NCBI GenBank assembly: GCA_017439305.1
Contig: JAFSJK010000033.1
Span: 21,129-85,128 of the forward strand
Origin: Bacteroidales bacterium
Lineage (GTDB): Bacteria > Bacteroidota > Bacteroidia > Bacteroidales > UBA932
DNA length: 64,000 nt
Reading direction: 5' to 3'
Of this stretch, positions 17,004 through 26,083 are shown in pieces; the first letter of the stretch is position 1; every line of letters starts with the position of its first letter. Below the pieces are notes generated by a model, which saw nothing but the letters and a program-made list of their open reading frames with translations, searched no databases and had not been told where the DNA came from. The translations under genes were made by a program, and so were the position numbers.

Positions 17004-18164
17004 CTATTTTTTCAAATTCCGGTCGATGAGCCGGTTCAGGGTTTCCACCGACAGACCGGTGCGGAGGCCGTCGGGGGCCGTATGGAGACAGTAATCCACC
17101 AGGCGGTCGACCGTCGAGGTAGCCACATGCATCCGTGTGTCGGAGGAAGCGTAATAAATGAACACCTTGCCGTCCTCGTCGCAGATCCAGCCATTGGCGA
17201 ACAGCACATTCATCACGTCACCGATGTATTCCTCCCCTTCCGGAGCCATGAAGAAGCCGGCCGGTTCGGCAATCACGCGTGTAGGATCGTCCAACGCCGT
17301 CATGTACAGATAAAGCACGTAGCGGAGACCGCTGGCGCAGCCGCGCACGCCGTGCGCAAGATGCAACCAGCCCTGCGGGGTCTTGATGGGATGCGGGCCT
17401 TCGCCGTTCTTGCACTCCTTGATGGTATGGTAGTGGCGGGCGTTGATGATCTTCTCCTCCGTCACCACCGCGTGTTCCATCGAGTCCACCAGCGCCCAGC
17501 CGATGCCGCCACCGTTGCCAGCGTCAATGAAACCGTCCTGCGGGCGTGTGTACAGGGCATATTTCCCGTCCACGAACTCCGGATGCAGCACAACGTTCCG
17601 CTGCTGGCTCTTGGACTTCAGGTCCGGAAGGCGTTCCCAGTTCACCAGGTCTTTCGTCCGGGCGATGCCGGCGGCCGCCACGGCCGATGACAAATCCCCG
17701 GGCGCCGCAGACGGATCCTTCCGTTCCACACAGAAGATTCCGTAGATCCAGCCGTCCTCGTGGGCCGTCAGACGCATGTCGTACACGTTAGTCGCAGGTT
17801 CTCCCCACTCCGGCATCGTGATGGGACGGTCCCAGAAGCGGAAGTTGTCCACGCCGTTCGGGCTTTCCGCCACGGCGAAGAAGCTCTTCCGGTCGGCACC
17901 CTCCACCCGGACCACCAGCACATATTTTCCGTTCCACTTGATGGCGCCGCTGTTCAGCGTCGCGTGGATGCCGAAGCGCTCCATAAGGTAGGGGTTCGTC
18001 TCTTCATTCAGGTCGTACCGCCAGAACAGCGGAGCATGGTCCGCCGTCAGGATGGGATACTTGTAGCGCTCGTACACGCCGTTGCCCTGGACGGCCTCGT
18101 TCGGCCGCGCCAGCAGCTGCTCGTGGTTGAAGGTCAGGTCAACCAGTCTCTCATTGAATTTCAT
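17004..18164 (-). CDS. 4-O-beta-D-mannosyl-D-glucose phosphorylase (GH130 subfamily 1)
   Basis: A 386-residue cytoplasmic enzyme, close to the length of the characterised Bacteroides fragilis enzyme. It phosphorolyses beta-mannosyl-1,4-glucose to mannose 1-phosphate and glucose. NPYLMERFGIHATLNSGAI and the YDMRLT motif (Asp129, the likely general acid) are hallmarks; INARHYHTIKE and GEGPHPIKTPQGWLHLAHGV complete the active-site loop. It lies 4 nt after the upstream GH26 gene and before the GPH carrier, the same order as in the known mannan catabolic operon. The required 2-epimerase is encoded apart, at 1337-2512. Confidence 0.93.
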   Translation of the reverse strand: MKFNERLVDLTFNHEQLLARPNEAVQGNGVYERYKYPILTADHAPLFWRYDLNEETNPYLMERFGIHATLNSGAIKWNGKYVLVVRVEGADRKSFFAVAESPNGVDNFRFWDRPITMPEWGEPATNVYDMRLTAHEDGWIYGIFCVERKDPSAAPGDLSSAVAAAGIARTKDLVNWERLPDLKSKSQQRNVVLHPEFVDGKYALYTRPQDGFIDAGNGGGIGWALVDSMEHAVVTEEKIINARHYHTIKECKNGEGPHPIKTPQGWLHLAHGVRGCASGLRYVLYLYMTALDDPTRVIAEPAGFFMAPEGEEYIGDVMNVLFANGWICDEDGKVFIYYASSDTRMHVATSTVDRLVDYCLHTAPDGLRTGLSVETLNRLIDRNLKK

Positions 18165-18168
18165 AAGA

Positions 18169-19269
18169 TTATGGTTTCAGGAACACGATATCTTCCAACT
18201 CGCTGAACGCTTTCATGTCGGAGGCGTTCTCAAAGCCCTCCCAGGCCGCATAGAAATGGCCCGGTTTGTCGTGGGCGTTGCGCCAGGTGAGGACATAGGC
18301 AACCGGGAAATCCGCGATGGCGGGATACAGCACCCGGGTCCACCAGGTCGGGTCTCCGAGGCCTTCCAGGCCGGTTTCAGAAAGGCACATCAGCTTGTGA
18401 TGGTCCTTGGCCAGTTGGTTCATATAGGTCAATGACCGCTTGATCTCATTGGCAAACCGGACGCCGGATTCTTCGGGGCCGTCGGCGTCGATATGCCCGT
18501 AATGGTCGATTCCGAACATATCCACGAACTCATCTCCGGGATACCGGGACATATACTCCTCTACGGAAATGTTGCTGTTCGGGGAATAGCACCAGACAAT
18601 ATTGTCCAGTTTCCTGACCTCGGTCAGATAGATCCAGGTGGTCCTGTACAAGTCCTTGTATTCCTGCTCCGTACACAGTTTTCCACCCCACCAGAACCAA
18701 CTTCCGATGTTTTCATGCCAGGGCCGGAAGATGACGGGCGTACCCTCCAGGCTCTCCAGAAAGTCGCCCAGCCGCTTGAGCCAAACGTTCTTGAACAGGT
18801 CGTTGAGTTCCCCGCCCTCGAGAAGGGATTTCACCACCTGGTCGGATGAGATGTCCCATGCGTCTCCGCCGGTGAGCGGGTTCCGCGGATGCCAGGAAAA
18901 AGTGACGATTCCGCCGCGTTCGGCGTGGAGCATCGCCGCCTTCCGGATGAGGCCGAAAGCGACGCTGTCCAGATTGGCCTTGTCGCCCATCTCGATGCCG
19001 CCCAGGTCAAAGCCCACGACGGCAGGATACATCCCGGTCACGGCTTTCACGTCGGAACGGGTCAGGGAGTCGGTCTCCCAATCCTCCACTTTCCAGACGT
19101 GGCCATAGGAAAGGTCATCCTGGTGGCCATAGAGGATATCCCCTTTCCCCACGTAGGAAAAGAGCTTCGCAACCAGCTGGTCTTTCGGGGTTTCCATCGG
19201 TTTCTTGTCGCCGGACGAGCAGGCGGTGATGAGCGTCAGGGCGCACAGGAGGGTCATCGTTTTTTTCAT
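18169..19269 (-). CDS. GH26 beta-mannanase, lipoprotein
   Basis: A 366-residue protein with lipobox LITAC (Cys at about 17) followed by SSGDKK. The GH26 catalytic residues are visible: acid/base Glu186 in FRPWHENIGSWFWWG and nucleophile Glu298 in LMCLSETGLEG. ILYGHQDDLSYG near the N-terminus and GIVTFSWHPRNP are also family features. GH26 enzymes cleave beta-1,4-mannan. Closeness to GH130 and the transporter, without a binding domain, suggests the mannobiose-producing enzyme of the pathway. I start at the ATG at 19269; it overlaps nothing essential in the upstream GH5 gene, whose stop is at 19275. Confidence 0.92.
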   Translation of the reverse strand: MKKTMTLLCALTLITACSSGDKKPMETPKDQLVAKLFSYVGKGDILYGHQDDLSYGHVWKVEDWETDSLTRSDVKAVTGMYPAVVGFDLGGIEMGDKANLDSVAFGLIRKAAMLHAERGGIVTFSWHPRNPLTGGDAWDISSDQVVKSLLEGGELNDLFKNVWLKRLGDFLESLEGTPVIFRPWHENIGSWFWWGGKLCTEQEYKDLYRTTWIYLTEVRKLDNIVWCYSPNSNISVEEYMSRYPGDEFVDMFGIDHYGHIDADGPEESGVRFANEIKRSLTYMNQLAKDHHKLMCLSETGLEGLGDPTWWTRVLYPAIADFPVAYVLTWRNAHDKPGHFYAAWEGFENASDMKAFSELEDIVFLKP

Positions 19270-19274
19270 AGGCG

Positions 19275-20849
19275 TCAAAAATTGGGTGCACTGTCATAGA
19301 CGGTTTGGAGGGTATAGGCGGCATCCTCCGTAAAACGGGCCTTCACCATCCGGTCGACCGGGATCTTGCTGCTGCCCAGATAGCCGCCGGTTCCATGGTT
19401 GATGTAGCCGTGCTGCTCCTGGCCGACGTCCGTTCCACCGTTATCCCATAGGAAACACGGCATGCCGTAAACCTTGGCCGCCTTGACCACATACTCCAGA
19501 TAGTAAAGGAAGAAATACCAGGCACGGGTATCCTTGGCACGCATCGAGCAGCCAAATTCGCCGATATATACCGGGATATTCTTGTTCACATAGTTGGTAC
19601 ACAGCATATTGAATACCTCTTTCACGTGGTCCTCATCGCCCCCCGGGGCTTTTTTCCCAACAGCTCCGGTATGGCCCCATTCGGAATACTGCTTGTCACC
19701 GATGGTATAGTCGGAAGGATCGTAGAAATGGACGGAAACCATCAGTTTCCCGGCCGGGTCCTGCGGCAGGGTGAGATACTGCGTGAACTGCGGATTGGCT
19801 GCGTACGTGGGGACGCCCAGCCAGCGGGTGGCATTGTTTCCGCCGGTCGCCCGGACGGCATCCACGAAGACCTGGTTCCACTCGTTCAGGATATTGCACT
19901 GGCGGGTGGGATCAGCCCGGAAATCGGCGCTCCAGCCCCAGCCGCCGTCGTTGAGTTCGTTGAAACCTTCCATGATGAGCCAGTCGCCGCAATCCTTGAA
20001 CTTTTCGGCGATCTGGGTCCAGACCGCCGCAATCTTGGCCTTGATCCGGACATTGAGTTCGCTCTTGGCCGCGGCATTCTTGATGTCCAGCCACTGGTAG
20101 TCGTTGTTCACGCCGTGATTCTCGTCGTGATGGGTATTGATGATGACATCGAGCCCGGCCTTGTGCGCATACTGCACCACCTCATAAATCCGGTTCATCC
20201 AGGTCGGGTCGATCTTGTAATCCGGCGCATCACCGATCATCTTGAGCCAGGAAACGGGAATCCGGACACTGGTGAAACCGGCTTTCTTGACGCCGTCGAA
20301 GGTAGCCTGGGTGGCTTTCTTGGCCCCGTCGGGCTGCCAGACGCCTTCATCCGGATAACCTTCCTTATCCCCGGCCCACGAGCCGTTGTAATAGCCGTCG
20401 AACTGATTGCCCAGATTCCATCCCAGGCCCAGCCTCTCCGACATTTTCCAGGCATCGTTGGTACCCGGCGTCGGGTCCGGGACAACGGCCTTGCCTTCCT
20501 GTTTCACCGTAAAGGCAGCGTCGGCGACACCACTGGCCTTCACGTTCACTGTGGCCTCACGAACCGCATAACCTTCATTGGCCGCGACGGTCAGGCCGAC
20601 CGTAATCTTGTAGTCCTTGTAGGTTCCGTCCTTGAGGACAATCCAGTCTGGAAGACCGGTCAACTTCGGTCGCGAAGGGGACGTAATGGTCAGCGAAAGG
20701 GTCTCTCCCGCCTGGGCAGGCGTGAAAGAGGAGGAACTGAGGGTGATGGCCGTAGGGGCTTCGGGAGTCGTCGACTCCGAAGCCGGATTTTTCTCGCAAG
20801 CGAGGGCCGCCAGGAAAGCGGCGGCAAGGGTCAGGTATCGTTTCATCAT
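19275..20849 (-). CDS. BACON domain plus GH5 endo-glucanase/mannanase, lipoprotein (GH5_4-like)
   Basis: A 524-residue lipoprotein (ALACEK, Cys18). A BACON domain covers about residues 34-118, followed by a proline-rich linker and a GH5 domain from about 133. LGLGWNLGNQFDGY is typical of subfamily 4; acid/base Glu298 lies in MEGFNELN and nucleophile Glu431 in YIGEFGCS. GH5_4 enzymes cut beta-1,4-glucans, xyloglucan and glucomannan, so this one may handle the glucose-containing stretches of glucomannan. Its ATG overlaps the stop of the preceding GH26 gene (ATGATGA region), indicating coupling. Subfamily is a judgement from motifs. Confidence 0.88.
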   Translation of the reverse strand: MMKRYLTLAAAFLAALACEKNPASESTTPEAPTAITLSSSSFTPAQAGETLSLTITSPSRPKLTGLPDWIVLKDGTYKDYKITVGLTVAANEGYAVREATVNVKASGVADAAFTVKQEGKAVVPDPTPGTNDAWKMSERLGLGWNLGNQFDGYYNGSWAGDKEGYPDEGVWQPDGAKKATQATFDGVKKAGFTSVRIPVSWLKMIGDAPDYKIDPTWMNRIYEVVQYAHKAGLDVIINTHHDENHGVNNDYQWLDIKNAAAKSELNVRIKAKIAAVWTQIAEKFKDCGDWLIMEGFNELNDGGWGWSADFRADPTRQCNILNEWNQVFVDAVRATGGNNATRWLGVPTYAANPQFTQYLTLPQDPAGKLMVSVHFYDPSDYTIGDKQYSEWGHTGAVGKKAPGGDEDHVKEVFNMLCTNYVNKNIPVYIGEFGCSMRAKDTRAWYFFLYYLEYVVKAAKVYGMPCFLWDNGGTDVGQEQHGYINHGTGGYLGSSKIPVDRMVKARFTEDAAYTLQTVYDSAPNF

Positions 20850-22252
20850 TTCAGGGAAGGCATTTGTTCACGGGTCAGTACGCGGCTGGAAGTCATCAGG
20901 CTCTTCCAATAAGCGTCCGTATTCAAGGGATAGATTTCCAAATCCCAGGCCAGGAACCAGTTCCAGGTTTCCCCTGCAGAGAGGCACTTGCCGGGATCGG
21001 GGATGTTGCCGCATTCGCTCACCGTCACCAGCTTATGTCCGCCGGAGAGGTCCACGGCAGCCTTGTGCTGACGGGACTTGGCATCGGTATCGTCGGCATA
21101 GATGTCTACGCCGACAATATCCACCAAGTCATTGCCCGGATACCAGTCGGCATACTGATTCTCGGCTCCCGGAGTTGCATCCAGGGTCCATACCCAGATC
21201 AGATTGTCCAAGCCATACTCTCCTTCCAGTTTGTCACGAAGGAGTTTCCAGAGTTTCTTGCAGGGTTCGGCACCGCCGCGCCCCCACCAGAACCAGGCAC
21301 CGTTGGACCCGTACAGGGTGTAGTTTCCGGCAGCTTCATGCAGCGGACGCCACAGGACCGGGATTCCTTCCGCCTGGAGGAGTTTCAGATAACCGGCCAC
21401 CTTCTCGATATCCTGGAGGATGAACTCGTTCTCCCAGGTCCCTTCCTGGAGGGCCCGGACGATGCTGAAGGAGGTCTTGTCGCAGTAGAAGTTATAACCG
21501 TCGAAATCGCCCGCCTTGCCCTTCGTCCAGTCCGCTTCCGAATTGGGAACGTTCCAGTGCCACATGAAGGAGACCAGGCCGTTGTTCTTCCACTGTTCCT
21601 TGGCAGCGGAGATGTCACCGTAATTCACCACCCAGTCCCAGCCGGCCGGAGTCGGCGAATACTGCAGGAAGATATAATCATAGCCGGCCAGCGCAGGATG
21701 CTTTCCGGTCTTCTGGAAGATCTCATTGATCCGGTCATTGTTGTTGGCCGTTCCGCCGGACTGCACGCCGCTCAGGATTTTCTGGCCGGCCTGTTTCCGC
21801 AGGAACTCATAGACCTTGCGGGCGGAAGCACTGGCCTGGGCATTGGTCAGGTCGGCATCGACGGTGGCGGGCTCCGGAGGCGTCGGCCTTTCCGCCGCAG
21901 CCTGTTTCACGGAAACCGTCTTGGAAAGGGTGCCGGACGTGACGGTCAGGGTAGCCGTCCGCTCCTCATAGTCCGTATTTTCCGCCACCTGGAGACCGAG
22001 GGTAATCTTGTAGTCCTTGTAAGTCCCGTCCGTCAAGGCGATCCAGTCCGGTAGGCCGGTCAATTTCGGGCGGGAAGGCGCCGTGACCGTCAGGGTCAGG
22101 GACTGCCCTTTCTGCGGCACGTCGAAGGAAGCGGCATCCAGGGTGATGTCCTTCGGGGCATTGTCCATCGGATCCGGTGTCACCGGATCTTTCTTGCAGG
22201 CCCAAAGGGCCAGGATGGACACAGCCAGGATGAGAAGCCTAGTGTATTTCAT
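20846..22252 (-). CDS. BACON domain plus GH26 beta-mannanase, lipoprotein
   Basis: A 468-residue protein with lipobox ALWAC (Cys19). A BACON domain at about 35-118 is very close in sequence to that of the neighbouring GH5 protein. The GH26 domain starts about residue 135 (QASASARKVYEFLRKQAGQKILSGVQ); acid/base Glu306 is in WRPLHEAAG and nucleophile Glu413 in VTVSECGNI. It probably acts at the cell surface, where BACON domains space enzymes from the membrane. I start at 22252, where the lipoprotein signal begins; a longer frame upstream is not needed. Confidence 0.92.
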   Translation of the reverse strand: MKYTRLLILAVSILALWACKKDPVTPDPMDNAPKDITLDAASFDVPQKGQSLTLTVTAPSRPKLTGLPDWIALTDGTYKDYKITLGLQVAENTDYEERTATLTVTSGTLSKTVSVKQAAAERPTPPEPATVDADLTNAQASASARKVYEFLRKQAGQKILSGVQSGGTANNNDRINEIFQKTGKHPALAGYDYIFLQYSPTPAGWDWVVNYGDISAAKEQWKNNGLVSFMWHWNVPNSEADWTKGKAGDFDGYNFYCDKTSFSIVRALQEGTWENEFILQDIEKVAGYLKLLQAEGIPVLWRPLHEAAGNYTLYGSNGAWFWWGRGGAEPCKKLWKLLRDKLEGEYGLDNLIWVWTLDATPGAENQYADWYPGNDLVDIVGVDIYADDTDAKSRQHKAAVDLSGGHKLVTVSECGNIPDPGKCLSAGETWNWFLAWDLEIYPLNTDAYWKSLMTSSRVLTREQMPSLK

Positions 22253-22307
22253 AATTACGAGTTCAGTGGAACCCGGAGGGAGGGTCAGCCCCCTCCGGAT
22301 TGAAAAA

Positions 22308-24746
22308 CTACTGGATGGTGATCTTGTCAATGACCCAGTCAGAGCCCTGGATGACCATGCCTACACGGCCGTCACCCTGGTATGCGGTATTCACGCCGAA
22401 ATAATCTCCGGCCCTGGACCGGATGATCTCCAGGAGACTCGCCGTCAGGGTCAGTTCGATCTTCTCGACATCCTTTCCCCCGACATTGTCCGTATTCAGG
22501 TATGCGCCACCGAGTTCGGGAAATACAATGTCACCATTGCCCCACCAGCCGTCATTGAACTGGACCTGGCCCCAATTATCCGTCTGATGGAAGTAGATGA
22601 TGAGTTTGGAGTCGGCAGTGGCGGCATTGAAGAAGGACATGGCCAGGCCGAAACGCCCGTCATCACCCCAGGTCAGGGAAACCGGTCCTTCGAAGACCGT
22701 CGTTTCCGTCGCGCCATACTGGATGAGGGAGATCTTGGTCACTTCCACATTTCCGTCGCCGTTGATGATGAAAGCGCCGCCCCAGCCCGCATCTTCCGTC
22801 AGGGAAGCCAGGATGCCGGCCGTAACATTGAAGGAGAACGTTTGGGTTCCGCCGGGGAATGCTCCCTGCTTGACCTCGTTGCCGCCGTCCAGTTCGTCGA
22901 TGGAGAGACCGCCCCAGTGACCGTTGCAAAGCTGGAGATCCCACCATCCCTCTTCCGGAGCGGTGAAATAGATCTTGATGACATCGCCTTCGCGGATACC
23001 GTTCTCGGCCCAGACGAAACGGTTGTCACCGAAAGTAACTCCGCTCCATCCATTGATGATCTGGCTGCCTTCCCAGATGGTGATTTCCGTGAAGGGGGCC
23101 GTCACCTCGAAAGGAACCGCCCATGTGAGTTCCGTACCGTCCACCAGCACAAGGGACAGGCGATAGGCACCCGGACTCACAATTTCTTCCGGCAGGGAGA
23201 AGGACATGGCGTCATCGGCATGGAGCTGATAGTCCAGGACCTTCTTGCCCTTGATCTGGATGGATTCGATCTTCAGGAGATTCGTACCATGGATCGTAAT
23301 CTTCTTGCCCAACGCATAGGAAGGCTCGTCGAAAACGATGTACACCGGCTCGTCATAAGTGACGGCGATCTCATCCGTTGCAGACGTATAACCGGCTGCG
23401 GATGACACGGTGACAGGACCCGTATAGGCATTGCGCGGAAGGGTGACCTCCAGGAGCACACTGCCATCCTCGGCAGGAACCGTCAGGAATTCGCAGGGAA
23501 TGAGTCCGTTGAAGTCGTCGCCGATGGTCACGCCGGTAACGAGATCCAGGTCGGTGCCGCTCACGGTGACGACCGTCTCGCCGGCCACGCCGTCCGGGCT
23601 GTCGCAAGCCGTGATGACGGGCTTGACCACCTCGATTTCAGGCGTGTAAGCCTGCTTGCCGGAGCCCAGGGTCACGGTCACGCTGCCATCCTTGGCAGCA
23701 GCGGGAAGCGTGGCGTAAAGCTTTCCTCCATCCAAATAGAAGGAAGCCGGGGCATTGACGAAGTCCACCTTGGTCACGAGATCCAGGTCGGAACCGGTGA
23801 TCTCCACCTCGCAGCCGGCCTTGTAGCGACCGTCCTCAGCGAGGGACTTGATGGCGAGGTCGGCGACCGTCACGGTCTCGATCTCACCGGCGGAGAAGGA
23901 CTTGCCAGCAAAGGAAGTGAGGGTGACCGCACCGTCCGTTGCAGAAGCCGGCAGGGTGAAGGAGAGGCTCTTGCCGTCTTCAGCCACGGAGAACTCGACA
24001 TCCGCCGCACCGACGAGGTCCACTTGCTGGATCATGTCCAGATGGGCACCGGTGACGGTGACGACATCGCCGCTCTTGTAAGTCGCTTTCGCAGCCTCGT
24101 CCACGGTAGGGTCCCCGACGACGAGTTCCGTCGCGGAATAGATCTGGTTCGGAATCGTGTTCGGATCGGCGATCTCGTTCACATCGCCCACGATCACAAA
24201 GCCGGTGACAGCGTCATAAGGGACGACGAACTTCAGTTCGTGGCGTTCCTTGCTCACGAATTCAGTGATGTACACCCCGCCCAGGATCACTTCCTGCACG
24301 TTGTTCAGGTATTCACCCTTTACGGTAACCACATCGCCGGAGAGGACCTCCGCCGGAGAGAAGGAATCCAGCTCGATGGGCTCGGTGAATTCCAGGTCCG
24401 CGAAGGACTCCAGGACGGTGCCGTCCTTGGTCACGATGGACACTTTTCCCACTTCGGGTCCCTCGACGGGGACCATGACCCGCAACTCTCCATGGTCACC
24501 GGACTTGGTGACGGTAAAGTCGGTCACCGTGATGCCGCCGGCGAAACGGATCTCGGAGACATTCTCCAGGTTCGTACCCAGGATGCGGAGTTCGCCGCCG
24601 CGCATCACCGGATTCGGGGCGACGGCGCTCAGCGCTACGGCGCCGGCATACTGGTCAGTATCGTACTCTTCATGCTTGCAGCCGGTCAGGGAGACGGCAG
24701 CCAGGCAGAGAGCCGCGATGGCAGAATATTTCAGTATTTTCTTCAT
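22308..24746 (-). CDS. Surface glycan-binding lipoprotein with tandem IPT/TIG repeats
   Basis: An 812-residue lipoprotein (SLTGCKHEE, Cys23). At least six IPT/TIG-like immunoglobulin repeats follow, each with a G-x-x-L-x-x-V-x-x-V core: GTNLENVSEI, GEYLNNVQEV, GAHLDMIQQV, GSDLDLVTKV, GTDLDLVTGV and GTNLLKIESI, spaced about 75-95 residues. The last 250 residues hold two similar beta-rich, Trp-rich modules, one starting near EITIWEGSQ and one near ETTVFEGPV, probably the sugar-binding end. It is likely an elongated surface protein that holds mannan for the SusCD pair. Exact ligand is inferred from the locus. Confidence 0.85.
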   Translation of the reverse strand: MKKILKYSAIAALCLAAVSLTGCKHEEYDTDQYAGAVALSAVAPNPVMRGGELRILGTNLENVSEIRFAGGITVTDFTVTKSGDHGELRVMVPVEGPEVGKVSIVTKDGTVLESFADLEFTEPIELDSFSPAEVLSGDVVTVKGEYLNNVQEVILGGVYITEFVSKERHELKFVVPYDAVTGFVIVGDVNEIADPNTIPNQIYSATELVVGDPTVDEAAKATYKSGDVVTVTGAHLDMIQQVDLVGAADVEFSVAEDGKSLSFTLPASATDGAVTLTSFAGKSFSAGEIETVTVADLAIKSLAEDGRYKAGCEVEITGSDLDLVTKVDFVNAPASFYLDGGKLYATLPAAAKDGSVTVTLGSGKQAYTPEIEVVKPVITACDSPDGVAGETVVTVSGTDLDLVTGVTIGDDFNGLIPCEFLTVPAEDGSVLLEVTLPRNAYTGPVTVSSAAGYTSATDEIAVTYDEPVYIVFDEPSYALGKKITIHGTNLLKIESIQIKGKKVLDYQLHADDAMSFSLPEEIVSPGAYRLSLVLVDGTELTWAVPFEVTAPFTEITIWEGSQIINGWSGVTFGDNRFVWAENGIREGDVIKIYFTAPEEGWWDLQLCNGHWGGLSIDELDGGNEVKQGAFPGGTQTFSFNVTAGILASLTEDAGWGGAFIINGDGNVEVTKISLIQYGATETTVFEGPVSLTWGDDGRFGLAMSFFNAATADSKLIIYFHQTDNWGQVQFNDGWWGNGDIVFPELGGAYLNTDNVGGKDVEKIELTLTASLLEIIRSRAGDYFGVNTAYQGDGRVGMVIQGSDWVIDKITIQ

Positions 24747-24764
24747 AGACTCAATCTCCTCTCA

Positions 24765-26072
24765 TTATTTGTAAGGGACCGCGCGGATGTTGTCGATCTT
24801 GATGATCGGCGTGCAGCTCGTTCCGACAGGTTCCATGCCGCCGTCGGTGATGAACATCCACATGCTGGTAAAACTGGAGGCGTTCAGGCTGGTGCCGGCG
24901 GGCTGGGCATTCCATCCAAGGTTGAACTCGGTGAACGGGATGGCCACCGTCATCCACTGGTCGCCGGTATCGAAGGAACCGGTCGCCTTCCAGGGCGTGA
25001 AGAACGCACGTGGCGCGTCATTGCCGGACATATACGTATTGTTGGCACCGGCCACGATGTTGCCGTCGATATCCTCGATGCCTCCGTTGCCGAAGGTCAC
25101 GAAGTCCACGCCGGCGAAGCAGATCTGCATCGGAGTGTTGTTCCACGGGTTGGAGGCAGGGACCAGGATCTCGAACTTGAGGGCCATGTTCTGCCAGTCC
25201 GAGAAGTCCGCGAAGTCGGTCAGGCGGGCACCCATGGCACCGTCCTGGTAATTCTCGGGCGTATTCCAGGAACCCGGCCAGTAGACGAAGGAGAAGTGGG
25301 CTTCCTCCCAGCCACCGTTGAGTTCAGTGGCTCCGTCGCCAAACTGGAAGAAGCGGCCGGCGATGCCGGTTCCGTCATCATCCTGCGAACTGTGACCGTT
25401 CCAGCCGTGGTTGTCCAGGCCGGTCAGGCCGTCGAAGTCGAAGAGCATGCCCCGGCTGTCCTTGTACATGAACACGGACTGTGCGGTACCGGAATCGTTG
25501 TTGACCTTGATCTTGCCCGGCTGTGCGCCGGCAGGGACCTTGAGCGAGAGCGCCGTACCGTCGCCGGAAGTGACCTCGACCGGGTCCGCACCGGGGAATT
25601 CGACGGTGATCGGCGGGAAGAGGTAAGAACCGTAGATGCTGACGGTCTCACCGGCCTTCGCCCACTCGTTGGACATGCCGGTGATCTTCGGTGTCGGAGG
25701 AAGGACCTTGAAGTCATAAGCCACGACAGAACTGTCGCGGGTGATCAGGTACATCTTGTCGGTCTGCTCCACGGGCATGTTCTTGGGCACCGCCACCACG
25801 ATGGTATGCGGGGTCATGTAGCTGGAGTTCAGGACGGCGGCCTGGTCGTTGAAGTAGATGTCGTGGACGCTGGTCAGGTTGTCACCGACCACGCACACGA
25901 GCTCTTCCATATTGGCCTGGGTAATGGCGATGTCCCGGTCCGCATAGCGGACGAAATGGACGGTCGGAACGCCGGTTGTCTCCTTGTAGCGGTCCGGATA
26001 GTCCAGGTTGGTACAGGAAGCGGCCAGGACCACACCCAGGATGATGCCAGTATATTTGGTTATCGCTTTCAT
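24765..26072 (-). CDS. SGBP-B-type surface glycan-binding lipoprotein
   Basis: A 435-residue lipoprotein (LAASCTNLDY, Cys20). Two IPT-like domains span about 35-215 (including ITGMSNEWAKAGETVSIYGSYL), then a larger C-terminal beta domain (MLFDFDGLTGLDNHGWNGHS to the end) like the glycan-binding domain of SGBP-B proteins. Aromatic clusters such as SFVYWPGSWNTPENYQ may contact sugar. It sits between SusD (11-nt gap) and the large IPT protein, the usual place for a second surface binding protein. Ligand, probably beta-mannan, is inferred. Confidence 0.85.
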   Translation of the reverse strand: MKAITKYTGIILGVVLAASCTNLDYPDRYKETTGVPTVHFVRYADRDIAITQANMEELVCVVGDNLTSVHDIYFNDQAAVLNSSYMTPHTIVVAVPKNMPVEQTDKMYLITRDSSVVAYDFKVLPPTPKITGMSNEWAKAGETVSIYGSYLFPPITVEFPGADPVEVTSGDGTALSLKVPAGAQPGKIKVNNDSGTAQSVFMYKDSRGMLFDFDGLTGLDNHGWNGHSSQDDDGTGIAGRFFQFGDGATELNGGWEEAHFSFVYWPGSWNTPENYQDGAMGARLTDFADFSDWQNMALKFEILVPASNPWNNTPMQICFAGVDFVTFGNGGIEDIDGNIVAGANNTYMSGNDAPRAFFTPWKATGSFDTGDQWMTVAIPFTEFNLGWNAQPAGTSLNASSFTSMWMFITDGGMEPVGTSCTPIIKIDNIRAVPYK

Positions 26073-26083
26073 CGTTTCACGGA

